Source of the DNA: Prosthecobacter sp.
Lineage (GTDB): Bacteria; Verrucomicrobiota; Verrucomicrobiia; Verrucomicrobiales; Verrucomicrobiaceae
Reading direction: 5' to 3'
NCBI RefSeq assembly: GCF_034366625.1
Contig: NZ_JAXMIH010000006.1
Span: 744,001 to 808,000 of the forward strand
DNA: 64,000 bases
The first letter of the stretch is position 1. Every line of letters begins with the position of its first letter. Below, piece by piece: positions 50,000 to 59,341 of the stretch. Below the pieces are notes generated by a model. That model worked only from the letters and a program-made list of their open reading frames with translations. It was not told the origin of the DNA and searched no databases. Both the position numbers and the translations under genes were made by a program.

Positions 50000-52900
50000 A
50001 TGAAAAGTTTCCTTTTCGCCTTCCTCGCGGCTTCCAGCCTCCACGCCGCCACCCAGATCACTTGGAAACGCCAACAGCTCCACGGCGATTTTTACTCCGA
50101 AGGTGCCGCCATCGGCGACATCAATGGCGACGGCAAACCCGACGTCGTCGCAGGTCCGTTCTGGTGGGAAGGCCCCGCGTTTGAAAAGAAGCACGCCTAC
50201 TACGAGCCGAAGATTTTCAGCATCAACGGCTACTCGGACAACTTCTTCGCCTACGTCCATGATTTCGACGCCGACCAGAAGAACGATATCCTCATCCTCG
50301 GCTTCCCCGGCAAGGAAGCGCGGCTCTACCTCAATTCCGGCACGCACGACGACAAGCCCTGGCCCATGCACATCGTCGCCGATGTCGTCGATAACGAATC
50401 GCCCGTCTTCACTGACATCACCGGCGACGGCAAACCGGAGATCGTGTGCAGCACCGGCGGCAGCTTCGGCTGGTTCGCCCCGACTTGGGATAAGCCGGCC
50501 CAGAAGTGGCCCTTTGTTTCTGCCACAGAAGACATGAAGGTGGCCAAGTTCACCCACGGCCTCGGCGTTGGCGATGTGAATGGCGATGGGAAGATGGACT
50601 TGCTCGAAGCGCGGCGGTGGTGGGAGAATACCGGAGTCATCACGAAAAGCGGCAGAGCAGCAGCCAATTTCATCCAGCACAACTTCGCCGCCGGAGTCGG
50701 TGGTGGCGCGCAGATGTTCGCCTATGACTTCGATGGCAACGGCACGAACGACGTCTTCACCGCCCTCGCGGCACATCGCTATGGTGTGGCGGTTTTCCTT
50801 CAAACCAAGAACCCAGAACCAGGAACCGCGAACTGGCAGCGCATCATGCTCGCCAGCGAGCAGCCGCAGGACAACGACTACGGCATCGTCTTCTCCCAAC
50901 CCCACGCCGCTTATCTCGCCGACATCGACGGCGACGGCGTCAAGGACATCGTCACCGGCAAGCGCTACTGGGCGCACAACGGCCACGATCCCGACGAGCG
51001 CGGCCACCGCGTCATCTATTGGTATCAAACGAAGCGCGATGGCAAAGGCGGCGTCGATTTCGTCCCGCATCTTGTCGATGCCGAGAGCGGCGTCGGCGTC
51101 GATGTGCAAGTCGGCGATGTGAACGGGGACAAGCTCCCCGACATCGTCGTTGGCAACAAAGCGGGCGTGTTCATCCTCACACAGGAGCGAAAGGACACGA
51201 CGGCAGAACTCACGCCGAAGAAAATGTACGGTCCCGCGCTCAAGCCGCAGAAGGATTACGCCAAAGGCCAGTCGCCACAGGATGCGCTGAAGTCCATGCA
51301 GCTCCCCGGCGGTTTCAAAGCCGAGCTGATCGCCGCCGAGCCGGATCTCGTGCAGCCGATGGCCTTCACATTCGATGAGCGCGGCCGCATCTGGGTCGTC
51401 GAGGGTAACAGCTATCCGAAGCCCCGCGAAGTCGGCGCGGGCCAGGACCGCATCAAGATCCTCGAAGACCAAGACGGCGACGGCATCTTCGAGACAAAGA
51501 AAATCTTCTGCGAAGGCCTCAACCTCGTCAGCGGCATCGAACTCGGCTTCGGTGGTGTGTGGGTGGGTGCCGCGCCGTATTTGATGTTCATTCCACGGGA
51601 TGGGGACAAGCCGGTTGGCTTGGTCAAGGAGTCAAAGGGTCAAGAGGTCAAGGATGCCTCGAAGCACGCCCTGACCCCTTCCTTGACCCACTTGACTGCC
51701 TTGACTCAGGTTCCGGGCCTCAACTTCACCGCCTACGCCCTCCTCGATGGCTGGGGCAGCCAGGACACTCACGAAACCCTCAACAGCTTCATCTGGGGCC
51801 CGGACGGCTGGCTGTATGGCTGCCACGGCGTCTTCACGCACAGCAAGGTCGGCAAGCCGGGCACGCCGGACGAGCAGCGTCAGCCGATCAATGCCGGCAT
51901 CTGGCGTTACCATCCCGTGCGGCATGAGTTTGAAATCTTCGCGCACGGCACCAGCAATCCGTGGGGACTCGATTACGACCAGCATGGCGAGTGGTTCGTC
52001 ACCGCCTGCGTCATCCCGCATCTCTACCACATCGTCCCCGGCGGACGTTACCAGCGCCAGGCTGGTCAGCACTTCAATGCGCACACCTACGAGGACATCA
52101 AGACCATCGCCGACCACGCGCACTACGCAGGCAATCCGCGCCCCGATGTCAGCTTCGACAAGGCCACCGGGGCGGGCGTCATGAACAACGACACGAACGC
52201 CCTCGGTGGCGGCCACGCGCACTGCGGCCTCGCCATTTATCAGAGCAGCCTTTTCCCGCCGACGTATCGCAACCAGCTCCTTTTCGGCAATCTCCACGGC
52301 CACCGCCTCGTCGCGAATTACACCGATGTGAAGGGCAGCAGCTACATCGGCAAACACGCCGCCGACTTCCTGCGGTCGAACGACATGCACTTCATCCCCG
52401 TCACGCAAAAAGTCGGCCCCGATGGCGCTTTGTATGTCAGCGACTGGAGCGACCAGCAAATCTGCCACCGCGGCAGCAACGCCGTCGGAAACTGGGACCG
52501 CAGCAACGGGCGCATCTATCGCATCAGCTACGACGGCTGGAAGCCATGGAAGGGCGATCTCGCGAAGGAAAGCGACGAAGCGCTCGCCAAACTCGCCGTG
52601 CAGACGGAGCACGAGTGGGAGTCACGCATGGCGCGGCGGGTGCTGATGGAGAGTTCTGTCGGAAAGTCGCAGAAGTTTGACCAACTGGAAGAGAGCTGGG
52701 GCAAGCATTTCGATTCTAACAAGCTATCCGAGGCCGAGAAGCTGAGGGGATTCTGGCTAACGCATTCAGTTCATAGTGCTGCCCGCATCGGTTCCGAAAC
52801 GAGACTCTCCTGGTCGGTGTCACCAAACATGAGCTCCGAAGATCGACGAGCAGCATCTGTTCGGTTTAGTTTTCAGGCAGACGAGGCTGTCGCTGCTTTG

Positions 52901-54850
52901 AAAGGCGATGAGTGGCTTGACCAGTTGCATCCGTTTGTTGAGGTCGCCAAGGCCGACACTTCCCCCATCGTCCGCCGCGAGCTTGCCTCCGCGCTCCAGC
53001 GCATCCCACAGGATCAACGCAAAGACCTCGCCACCGCCCTCCTCAAACACGGCGAGGACAAGGACGACCCGATGATCCCGCTGCTCATCTGGTATGGCAT
53101 CGAGCCACTGGTGGCGGCGGACCCGGGGGTGGGGATGCAGCTCGCGAAGGTGTCGAAGCTAGAAAAAGTCACCGGGTTCATCTACCGCCGCCTATCCTCC
53201 GATGATGCGGGCCGCGCCGCGATCCTGACCGAACTCGCAAAGGAGCCTGATGCCGCGAAGCGCGAACCCGTGCTCACCATGATCGTCACCGCCGCACGAG
53301 GCAGCGGAAAGCTCACCATGCCGCCGAACTGGCCGGAGATCGCCGCGAAGCTCCGGGGCACTGTAGTTCCGCCTTTAGGCGGTTCTGGGGACGCCCCGAA
53401 GCCGGCTAAAGCCGGGACTACGGAACAGCTTGTGAGCGAACTCAGTGCTCTGTTCGGCGATGCGGAGGCACTGCAAGCCTTCCGCAGCCAGCTCGTCTCC
53501 GCCACGCTCGACACTCCCGCACGCGAGAAAGCACTTTCGGTTCTTCTCCAGTCTCAAGACAACGCCACCGCGAAGCTCCTCCAGCAAATCGTCTCCACCC
53601 AAGACGCCCCGTCGTCACTCCGCCGCAAAGCCATTCAATCCCTCGCCTCACTCCAAGACTCCAACACTCCCGCGCTCCTTACCTCGGCGCTGCCGAAGCT
53701 CTCTGCGAACGAACTCCCCGACGCCATCAACACGCTCGCCTCGACGAAAGAAGGCGCGACAGCGCTCTTGAAAGCCGTGGAGGCCAAAACGGTGCCTGCG
53801 ACGACCTTGTCACCATTTTTGGTGCGCCAGCTCACCGCGTTCGATGACGTGGAGATCAACGCCTTGATCAAATCCGCCTGGGGCGATGTGAACGCGCCGA
53901 AGGCCGACCTTGGTGAGCGCATGAAAAAGTTCCGCGCCCTGCTCACGCCTGCGGCTTTGGCCAAAGGCGATCTCGCGAAGGGCAAGATGCTCTACACCGC
54001 CACCTGCGGTCAATGCCACAAGCTCTTTGGCGAAGGCCAGAACGTCGGCCCCGACATCACGGGCAGCAATCGCGCTGATTTGAATTACCTGCTCGAAAAC
54101 GTGCTCGATCCGAACGCGGTGATCGGGAAGGACTACCAGCTCAACCTTTTCACCATGCACGACGGCCGGGTGATGGGCGGCGTGATCAAGGAGGAGAACA
54201 CGGCGACGGTGAAGGTCGCGATGATGGGCGGCATCGAGTTTGTGTTGCCGAAGACCGACGTGAAGAAGCGTGAGGTGTCCAAGATGAGCACGATGCCGGA
54301 AGGCTTGTTTGATGCGCTACAGCCCGAGATGGTGGTCGATCTGGTGAAGTATCTCCAAAGCGGTTCTGTAGTCCCGGCTTTAGCCGGTCAGAAGCCGCCT
54401 AAAGGCGGGACTACAATACCCGGAGCGCTCGAAGGGGAGTCGCTCAAAATCATTTCCAAAACGGGCGGCAACACGCGCATCCAAGGCATGGGAGGTTTTG
54501 GCAATCGTTGGAGCGGCGGTGCGCAGCTTTGGTGGGTGGGTGGCAAGCCGGACCAGAAGCTCACGCTGGCCATCCCGGTCAAAGAAGCTGGCAAATACCA
54601 GCTTCGTGCCGTGCTCACGATGGCCCGCGACTACGGCGTGACGAGCATCACCCTCGATGGCAAACCTGTGGCCTCATCCTTCGATGGTTACAACGCCGAC
54701 AAAGTCATTCTCACCGATGAACTCGACTGGGGCACGCATGAACTCATCCCGGGTGATCATGTCCTCACCTTCACCCTCGCCCCACCGAATCCCGCCGCCG
54801 CGCCGGGGAACATGGTGGGGATTGATTATGTGAAGCTGGAGAAGAAATAG
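50000..54850 (+). CDS. FG-GAP / PQQ-like dehydrogenase / HEAT / cytochrome c fusion, exported
   Basis: 1,616 residues from ATG 50000 with a signal peptide (MKSFLFAFLAASSLHAA). Order: FG-GAP/VCBS-type DxNGDGKxD repeats (about 20-410); a membrane-bound-dehydrogenase propeller of the type found in Planctomycetes and Verrucomicrobia (about 430-870, FDERGRIWVVEGN); HEAT-like helical repeats (about 970-1290); a heme c motif C1336-GQ-C-H1340 with downstream GPDITGS; and a C-terminal carbohydrate-binding-like beta domain (about 1480-1616). The fusion suggests periplasmic oxidation of a sugar or alcohol with electron transfer to the heme. It contains three in-frame repeat insertions (51621-51708, 53363-53421, 54368-54414). 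Confidence 0.9.
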   Translation: MKSFLFAFLAASSLHAATQITWKRQQLHGDFYSEGAAIGDINGDGKPDVVAGPFWWEGPAFEKKHAYYEPKIFSINGYSDNFFAYVHDFDADQKNDILILGFPGKEARLYLNSGTHDDKPWPMHIVADVVDNESPVFTDITGDGKPEIVCSTGGSFGWFAPTWDKPAQKWPFVSATEDMKVAKFTHGLGVGDVNGDGKMDLLEARRWWENTGVITKSGRAAANFIQHNFAAGVGGGAQMFAYDFDGNGTNDVFTALAAHRYGVAVFLQTKNPEPGTANWQRIMLASEQPQDNDYGIVFSQPHAAYLADIDGDGVKDIVTGKRYWAHNGHDPDERGHRVIYWYQTKRDGKGGVDFVPHLVDAESGVGVDVQVGDVNGDKLPDIVVGNKAGVFILTQERKDTTAELTPKKMYGPALKPQKDYAKGQSPQDALKSMQLPGGFKAELIAAEPDLVQPMAFTFDERGRIWVVEGNSYPKPREVGAGQDRIKILEDQDGDGIFETKKIFCEGLNLVSGIELGFGGVWVGAAPYLMFIPRDGDKPVGLVKESKGQEVKDASKHALTPSLTHLTALTQVPGLNFTAYALLDGWGSQDTHETLNSFIWGPDGWLYGCHGVFTHSKVGKPGTPDEQRQPINAGIWRYHPVRHEFEIFAHGTSNPWGLDYDQHGEWFVTACVIPHLYHIVPGGRYQRQAGQHFNAHTYEDIKTIADHAHYAGNPRPDVSFDKATGAGVMNNDTNALGGGHAHCGLAIYQSSLFPPTYRNQLLFGNLHGHRLVANYTDVKGSSYIGKHAADFLRSNDMHFIPVTQKVGPDGALYVSDWSDQQICHRGSNAVGNWDRSNGRIYRISYDGWKPWKGDLAKESDEALAKLAVQTEHEWESRMARRVLMESSVGKSQKFDQLEESWGKHFDSNKLSEAEKLRGFWLTHSVHSAARIGSETRLSWSVSPNMSSEDRRAASVRFSFQADEAVAALKGDEWLDQLHPFVEVAKADTSPIVRRELASALQRIPQDQRKDLATALLKHGEDKDDPMIPLLIWYGIEPLVAADPGVGMQLAKVSKLEKVTGFIYRRLSSDDAGRAAILTELAKEPDAAKREPVLTMIVTAARGSGKLTMPPNWPEIAAKLRGTVVPPLGGSGDAPKPAKAGTTEQLVSELSALFGDAEALQAFRSQLVSATLDTPAREKALSVLLQSQDNATAKLLQQIVSTQDAPSSLRRKAIQSLASLQDSNTPALLTSALPKLSANELPDAINTLASTKEGATALLKAVEAKTVPATTLSPFLVRQLTAFDDVEINALIKSAWGDVNAPKADLGERMKKFRALLTPAALAKGDLAKGKMLYTATCGQCHKLFGEGQNVGPDITGSNRADLNYLLENVLDPNAVIGKDYQLNLFTMHDGRVMGGVIKEENTATVKVAMMGGIEFVLPKTDVKKREVSKMSTMPEGLFDALQPEMVVDLVKYLQSGSVVPALAGQKPPKGGTTIPGALEGESLKIISKTGGNTRIQGMGGFGNRWSGGAQLWWVGGKPDQKLTLAIPVKEAGKYQLRAVLTMARDYGVTSITLDGKPVASSFDGYNADKVILTDELDWGTHELIPGDHVLTFTLAPPNPAAAPGNMVGIDYVKLEKK
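51621..51708 (+). repeat. In-frame TCAAGG word repeat, inverted pair
   Basis: Left part (51621-51653) repeats ggtcaag/agtcaa words; right part (51671-51708) repeats their complements (ccttgac, cttgactg, cttgact). They form an imperfect inverted repeat inserted in frame in the propeller of the giant cytochrome protein, adding about 30 low-complexity residues (around 541-570). Confidence 0.6.
53363..53421 (+). repeat. In-frame REP-like element, orientation 1
   Basis: GTAGTTCCGCCTTTAGGCGG at the left and CCGGCTAAAGCCGGGACTAC at the right, each containing a perfect hairpin (CCGCCTTTAGGCGG and CCGGCTAAAGCCGG), with the outer GTAGT...ACTAC also complementary. Translated in frame as VVPPLGG ... AKAGTT, around residues 1122-1141 of the giant cytochrome protein. 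Confidence 0.8.
54368..54414 (-). repeat. In-frame REP-like element, orientation 2
   Basis: GTAGTCCCGGCTTTAGCCGG ... CCGCCTAAAGGCGGGACTAC; its reverse complement matches the element at 53363-53421 in both hairpins and ends. In frame as VVPALAG ... KGGTT, around residues 1457-1472, between the heme domain and the C-terminal domain. Confidence 0.8.
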
Positions 54851-54891
54851 GCCGCGCTTGCGCTGTCTGAATTTTTTTGGCACACTTCGGC

Positions 54892-55149
54892 ATGAACATC
54901 ACACTCAATCCTGTCTTGGATTCCTTCGTCTCGCGCGGAGTTCGCGAAGGACTCTTTGCCAGTGTGGATGCGGCGATTGAAGAAGGGCTGGAACTCTTGC
55001 TGAGGCAAAACAAGCTCCGGAGTTCGTTCACCGCCAAGAATGAGGCTGATTTGCTGGACAAACTCGATGCAGGGCTGGCCTCGCTTGATGCGGGCAAAGG
55101 CATTCCTGCCACGCAGGCTTTTGCGACGTTGCGCAACCAAGGCCGCTGA
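54892..55149 (+). CDS. ParD-like antitoxin
   Basis: 85 residues from ATG 54892 (MNITLNPVLDSFVS). It has the N-terminal ribbon-helix-helix pattern of ParD/CopG antitoxins (ITLNPVLDSFVSRGVREGLFASVDAAIEEGLELLL, shown here only by its ends) and a C-terminal tail that would cover the toxin. Four bases before the ParE-like gene. Confidence 0.8.
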   Translation: MNITLNPVLDSFVSRGVREGLFASVDAAIEEGLELLLRQNKLRSSFTAKNEADLLDKLDAGLASLDAGKGIPATQAFATLRNQGR

Positions 55150-55152
55150 ACC

Positions 55153-55449
55153 ATGGCCGAGGCGATCATCTCCCCGGAGGCGCTTCAGGACATGGCGGAC
55201 ATCCACCATTACATCGCGATGGACAATCCGGTGGCGGCTGATCGTGTCGTGCAGGCATTCGAGGAAAACGCCGCTTTGCTGGCGGCACAGCCAGATCTCG
55301 GTCAACACAAGCCACGACTGCGCGACTTGCGCCTGTGGGTGATCACGGAGTTCCCCAATTACCTGATGTTTTATCGCCAGCGAGAAGGGCAGATCGAAAT
55401 CGTGCGTGTTCTGCATGGAGCCCAGGATTTGCAGACGATTTTGGAGTGA
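55153..55449 (+). CDS. ParE-like toxin
   Basis: 98 residues. ParE/RelE fold: ISPEALQDMADIHHYIAMDNP, DLGQHKPRLRDLRLWVITEF and YLMFYRQREGQIEIVRVLHGAQDL. The RVLHGAQDL ending is typical of ParE toxins, which block DNA gyrase. Forms a bicistron with the antitoxin. Confidence 0.85.
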   Translation: MAEAIISPEALQDMADIHHYIAMDNPVAADRVVQAFEENAALLAAQPDLGQHKPRLRDLRLWVITEFPNYLMFYRQREGQIEIVRVLHGAQDLQTILE

Positions 55450-55458
55450 GATGAGCTC

Positions 55459-55713
55459 ATGAAAGACCTTCAAAGCACCAAGGCCATGTGGCTCAAAGGC
55501 GGGTTGTTTCTCGTCATCGGCCTGATGTCGGCGGCGATCCTGCTCGTCGAGAACTGGAACTGGCGCACGGCACTGCTGCTGGCGCTGTGCGTATGGGGCT
55601 TTTGCCGCGCCTACTACTTTGCGTTTTATGTGATCGAGCGCTGGGTGGACCCGCAGTTCAAGTTCAGCGGTCTGGGGAGCTTTTTGGTTTACCTGTGGCG
55701 GTCACGAAGGTGA
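55459..55713 (+). CDS. Small membrane protein
   Basis: 84 residues from ATG 55459 with two hydrophobic segments (about 13-31 and 37-58) and a C-terminal amphipathic stretch ending in RSRR. No family recognised. It follows the ParE-like gene by 9 bp and precedes the glycosyltransferases by 37 bp, so it may belong to either unit. Confidence 0.55.
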   Translation: MKDLQSTKAMWLKGGLFLVIGLMSAAILLVENWNWRTALLLALCVWGFCRAYYFAFYVIERWVDPQFKFSGLGSFLVYLWRSRR

Positions 55714-55750
55714 TCGGGATTGGAGAAACTTGCCGTGAGTCCCCTTTGGG

Positions 55751-56926
55751 ATGAAATGCACGCATGACCGCCGCTTTTACCCCCAAACTCGATTCGGCGT
55801 GAAGTACGTCTCTTTGCACGAAGCCAGCGGTTATGGCATCACGGCACGGCGCAACATCACGGGCTTGGTGAAGCACGGCGCGCCGGTGACCTGGACGCCG
55901 ATGATGCCCGGCCGGCGCTGGTGGCAGGGTTATGAACCTTTCTGCGGCACTTTGGTCGGCGATCCTGAACTGGATCCTGTTTGCAACCGGCGGGTGGATT
56001 ATGACACGGTGGTGGTTCATACCGTGCCGGAGTTTTATCCCGACTGGATTCGCCGGGAGCCCGACAAACGCATTCTGGGCTGCACTGTTTGGGAAACCGA
56101 TGTGATCCCAGACCATTGGAAAGACCTGCTGAATTCGGTGCATGGCCTGATCGTCCCCTGCCAGTGGAACAGGGAGGTGTTTGAGAAATGCGGTGTGCGA
56201 GTTCCCGTCCATGTGGTCCCGCATCTGTATGACGAGCGGCCGATGCCGGCCCGTATGGAATGCCACGACATTCCGCAGGAAGATTATGTGTTTTACACCA
56301 TCGGCGAGTGGGCGCCGCGCAAAACGATCTGGCTCACGGTGCGCGCCTTTTGCGAGGCCTTCACGGCGGACGACAAGGTGACTCTGGTCGTCAAAACCAA
56401 CCGGCACGATCACACGCAGAGTTTCTGGCGCCCTTTTCCGCGTTCGACTGCCCGGGCGCTGGAGCAGGTGTTGCGAGACTATCCGAACCCGCCGCGCATC
56501 AAGCTGCTGCCGGAGCCGCTGAGTGATGACGACATGCTCCTTCTGCATGCCCGAGGTGACTGCTACGTGTCTCTATGTCGAAGTGAAGGCTGGGGGATGG
56601 GCGCTTTTGACGCCGCCCGTTTTGGCAAGCCGGTCATCATGACGGGTTATGGCGGCCAGTTGGATTTTCTGCCGCCGGATCTGGCCCGCCTCATTCGATA
56701 TCGGCTGATTCCCGCCGAGGCAGGCGCGAGATGGCGTTCATACACCCGCGACCAACAGTGGGCCGATCCAGATGTGAGCCATGCCTCCCAGGAAATGCGG
56801 CGGGCCTATGAATCACCTGATGTGGCGGCGGAGCAGGGCCGGAAACTGCGCGAGTTTGTGCTGTCGCGGTTTCAGAACAGTCGCTCGATGGAAAAACTCG
56901 TCGCCATTCTGCGCGGAGAAGGCTAG
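55751..56926 (+). CDS. GT4-type glycosyltransferase
   Basis: 391 residues. GT-B fold; the C-terminal half has the retaining GT4 pattern: EWAPRKTIW, a nucleotide-sugar region with LLPEPLSDDDMLLLHARGDCYVSL and E-x7-E-like SEGWGMGAFDAARFGKPVI. The N-terminus (FGVKYVSLHEASGYGITARR) has the Gly-rich acceptor loop. It would add a sugar from an NDP-sugar to a surface glycan. First of a pair with a GT32 gene (17 bp apart). Confidence 0.87.
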   Translation: MKCTHDRRFYPQTRFGVKYVSLHEASGYGITARRNITGLVKHGAPVTWTPMMPGRRWWQGYEPFCGTLVGDPELDPVCNRRVDYDTVVVHTVPEFYPDWIRREPDKRILGCTVWETDVIPDHWKDLLNSVHGLIVPCQWNREVFEKCGVRVPVHVVPHLYDERPMPARMECHDIPQEDYVFYTIGEWAPRKTIWLTVRAFCEAFTADDKVTLVVKTNRHDHTQSFWRPFPRSTARALEQVLRDYPNPPRIKLLPEPLSDDDMLLLHARGDCYVSLCRSEGWGMGAFDAARFGKPVIMTGYGGQLDFLPPDLARLIRYRLIPAEAGARWRSYTRDQQWADPDVSHASQEMRRAYESPDVAAEQGRKLREFVLSRFQNSRSMEKLVAILRGEG

Positions 56927-56943
56927 TCGTTGCGCTTTGCCGC

Positions 56944-57834
56944 GTGATCCCCAAGATTTTCCATTTTGTCTTCGGCTTGAAGAAGCAGCGCGAGCCGTTT
57001 CACCTCGCCTTTTATCTGTGTCTGGAGTCGTGCTTCCAGGTGAACCGGCCGGACGAAGTACGCCTTTATTACCAGCACGAGCCATACGGCCGTTACTGGG
57101 ACATGATCAAACCCAGACTCACCTTGGTGAAAGTGGAGCCGCCGCGTCGCATCCTCGATTTTCGTTACCGGCAATGGTTTGCGGACCGGTATCGTTACGC
57201 GCATCTCTCCGACTTTGTCCGGGTCGAGAAGCTGCTGGAAACAGGCGGCGTGTACGCGGACATGGACACGTTGTTTGTGAATCCAATCCCGGAACGGCTC
57301 TACCAGCAGCGCTTTGTGCTGGGACGTGAGAACGATGTGCCCTGCGAGCGCACCGGCGTCATGCGCTCCTCGCTGTGCAACGCCTTCATCATGGCCGAGC
57401 GTGAGGCGGAGTTCGGCCGCGTCTGGCTGGAAAAAATGAATGCCGCGTTCGATGGCTCCTGGTCGAATCATTCCTGCCAGTTGCCCCATCAGTTGAGCGA
57501 GGCGATGCCACACCTCCTGCATGTGGAACGCCAGGAGTCATTCTACAAGTTTCAATGGTCGCGCGAGGATCTGCGGCGCCTGTTTGAGGAATGCCACGCC
57601 GCTGACCTGGGCGACGTGCTTAGCATTCATTTGTGGAGCCATCTGTGGTGGCGGCGTCTGCGCCTGGATTATTCCCGCTTCCATGCCGGGAAGCTGACGG
57701 AGGAGTACGTCCGCACCGCCAACACCACCTATGCTGTGGCGGCGCGGCGTTTTCTGCCGGAGGGCGGCGCGGAGCCGTCTCGAACACGCAAGCTTTGGAG
57801 CGGACTTCTTCGGTCTTTTTCCAAGACCGGCTGA
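56944..57834 (+). CDS. GT32-type glycosyltransferase
   Basis: 296 residues from GTG 56944 (VIPKIFHFVFG). GT32 motifs: the N-terminal IPKIFHF and LSDFVRVEKLLETGGVYADMDTLF with the DxD (Asp-Met-Asp) that binds the metal-nucleotide sugar. The C-terminal part includes HLWSHLWW. Family members transfer mannose or galactose-type sugars. Forms a unit with the preceding GT4 gene; probably envelope glycan synthesis. Confidence 0.88.
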   Translation: MIPKIFHFVFGLKKQREPFHLAFYLCLESCFQVNRPDEVRLYYQHEPYGRYWDMIKPRLTLVKVEPPRRILDFRYRQWFADRYRYAHLSDFVRVEKLLETGGVYADMDTLFVNPIPERLYQQRFVLGRENDVPCERTGVMRSSLCNAFIMAEREAEFGRVWLEKMNAAFDGSWSNHSCQLPHQLSEAMPHLLHVERQESFYKFQWSREDLRRLFEECHAADLGDVLSIHLWSHLWWRRLRLDYSRFHAGKLTEEYVRTANTTYAVAARRFLPEGGAEPSRTRKLWSGLLRSFSKTG

Positions 57835-57840
57835 CTTTCT

Positions 57841-59322
57841 TCAAACCACCGCCAGCGCCTCGTCAAAGCGCGCGATCAAGTTCGCTGTGTCTTCCAGGCC
57901 TGCGGACACGCGAATGAGCCAGCGGCTGACGCCGCAGGATTCGGTCCAGTCGAGTTCGTCGAAGTGCGCGAGCAGCGTGTAAGGGCAGGCGAGCGTGAAG
58001 TTCGTGCCGAGGCTGGGGCCTTTGCACACGCGCAGGGCGTCGTAGAACTTCGGGCTCGTTTGCTCCGGATTTTTCAGCGTGAAGGAGAACAGGCAGCCGT
58101 GACCACCATTCTCACGGCGGATGAACTCGTAGCCGCGTCCGCCTTCGTTCGCCGCATGCCAGACGCGATCCACCTTGGGATGCGAGCGCAGATGCTCGGC
58201 CAGCGCCTTCGCATTGCGGCTCATAGTGGCGGCACGTTGAGCGAAGTCGCGGCTGTTGAGTTCGAGCGCCACGGCATCTCCGCGCCACAACTCATGATCG
58301 GCGTGTGCGGTCAAAAACGCGGAGAAGGCGGCGTGATGCGGTGATTTGCGGTTCAGGACAACGCTGCCGGCCAGAACATCGCCCACGCCGGAAAAACTCT
58401 TCGTCAGGCTCGTCGTCACCACATCGGCGACGCGATGCGCATTGACATGCGCGACGGTGGAGATGGTGTCATCGACGATGATGGGAACTCCTGGTTGCGC
58501 GGAGGCGCGAATCGTGAGCAGGCGCTCGAAATCGACGCAGCGGAGCAGCGGATTGCTCGGCGCTTCGCAGAAGATGCCAGCCAGCGGCTCGCGTTGAAGC
58601 AGATCGCGCAGGTCGTCATACTCGCTGTCCTTGATCAGCGGCAGGAAATGCGCGCCGCTGCCGAAAAGCTGCTGGAGTTTGAGCACATCGACATAGGGGA
58701 AGTCGAGCTGTGCGGTTTTGCGGCCCGGAAACAGATGCGTGAGCATGCGATGCACCGCAAAATTCGCCGCCATGCCGGAAGGGAAGAGAAACACGTCCTC
58801 CGGTTGCTGCCCGGCGAGCTGAGCGATGCGCTGTTTGATCGTGAGGTTGGCAGCTTTGCCTTCGGCTTCGGTCACACTGCTCGATTTCGATCCCAAAGCC
58901 TCGCAGGCCTGCCGTGTGCTGACGCACTCACCGCAGAAACGCCAAAATTTGCGGGCGTTGACGTAGCTATCCGCAGGAAACACGGCGACACCGAGTTGAT
59001 GCGCGGTCCATTCGACCACGCGGCCGGTTTTGATGAACTGCACGCAGCGCTCCGCATGCACGACACGCGGAAAGACAAGGCAGCGCTCGCCCGCGGCGGC
59101 GAATTCCTTTTCCGCCGCTTCAAACAGCCGTGTGATCGCTGGCGGGCAGCAGAAGCGCGGGTAGCCGGATTTGAATTTCGAAACGATCTCCTGATCGCCT
59201 TCCTCATAGCCGATCACATGTTTCCACAACGGCAGGCACACGGACACGCCGAGTTCGTGATCAGGGATCGCCTTGCCGAGGTCTTCGGCGTTGCAGAGAG
59301 GGTGTTTGAGGAGGTCAGACAT
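57841..59322 (-). CDS. Diverged Cys/Met-metabolism PLP enzyme with N-terminal extension
   Basis: 493 residues from ATG 59322. The C-terminal ~370 residues have the gamma-family PLP fold: VFLFPSGMAANFAV, IFCEAPSNPLLRCVD, IIVDDTIST and the PLP lysine in TTSLTKSFSGVGDVLAGS. The first ~120 residues (SVCLPLWKHVIGYEEGD, RCVQFIKTG) are an extra domain not found in ordinary cystathionine gamma-synthase. Related to yeast STR2/MetB-like long forms, so cystathionine gamma-synthase is the best guess. It lies 19 bp behind the canonical paralog at 59342. Confidence 0.8.
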   Translation of the reverse strand: MSDLLKHPLCNAEDLGKAIPDHELGVSVCLPLWKHVIGYEEGDQEIVSKFKSGYPRFCCPPAITRLFEAAEKEFAAAGERCLVFPRVVHAERCVQFIKTGRVVEWTAHQLGVAVFPADSYVNARKFWRFCGECVSTRQACEALGSKSSSVTEAEGKAANLTIKQRIAQLAGQQPEDVFLFPSGMAANFAVHRMLTHLFPGRKTAQLDFPYVDVLKLQQLFGSGAHFLPLIKDSEYDDLRDLLQREPLAGIFCEAPSNPLLRCVDFERLLTIRASAQPGVPIIVDDTISTVAHVNAHRVADVVTTSLTKSFSGVGDVLAGSVVLNRKSPHHAAFSAFLTAHADHELWRGDAVALELNSRDFAQRAATMSRNAKALAEHLRSHPKVDRVWHAANEGGRGYEFIRRENGGHGCLFSFTLKNPEQTSPKFYDALRVCKGPSLGTNFTLACPYTLLAHFDELDWTESCGVSRWLIRVSAGLEDTANLIARFDEALAVV

Positions 59323-59341
59323 TAAGAAAAGGGGCGTGTCC

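Noticed and set aside
49961..51472. 503-codon minus-strand ORF
   Set aside because: Antisense shadow of the FG-GAP region of the giant cytochrome gene.
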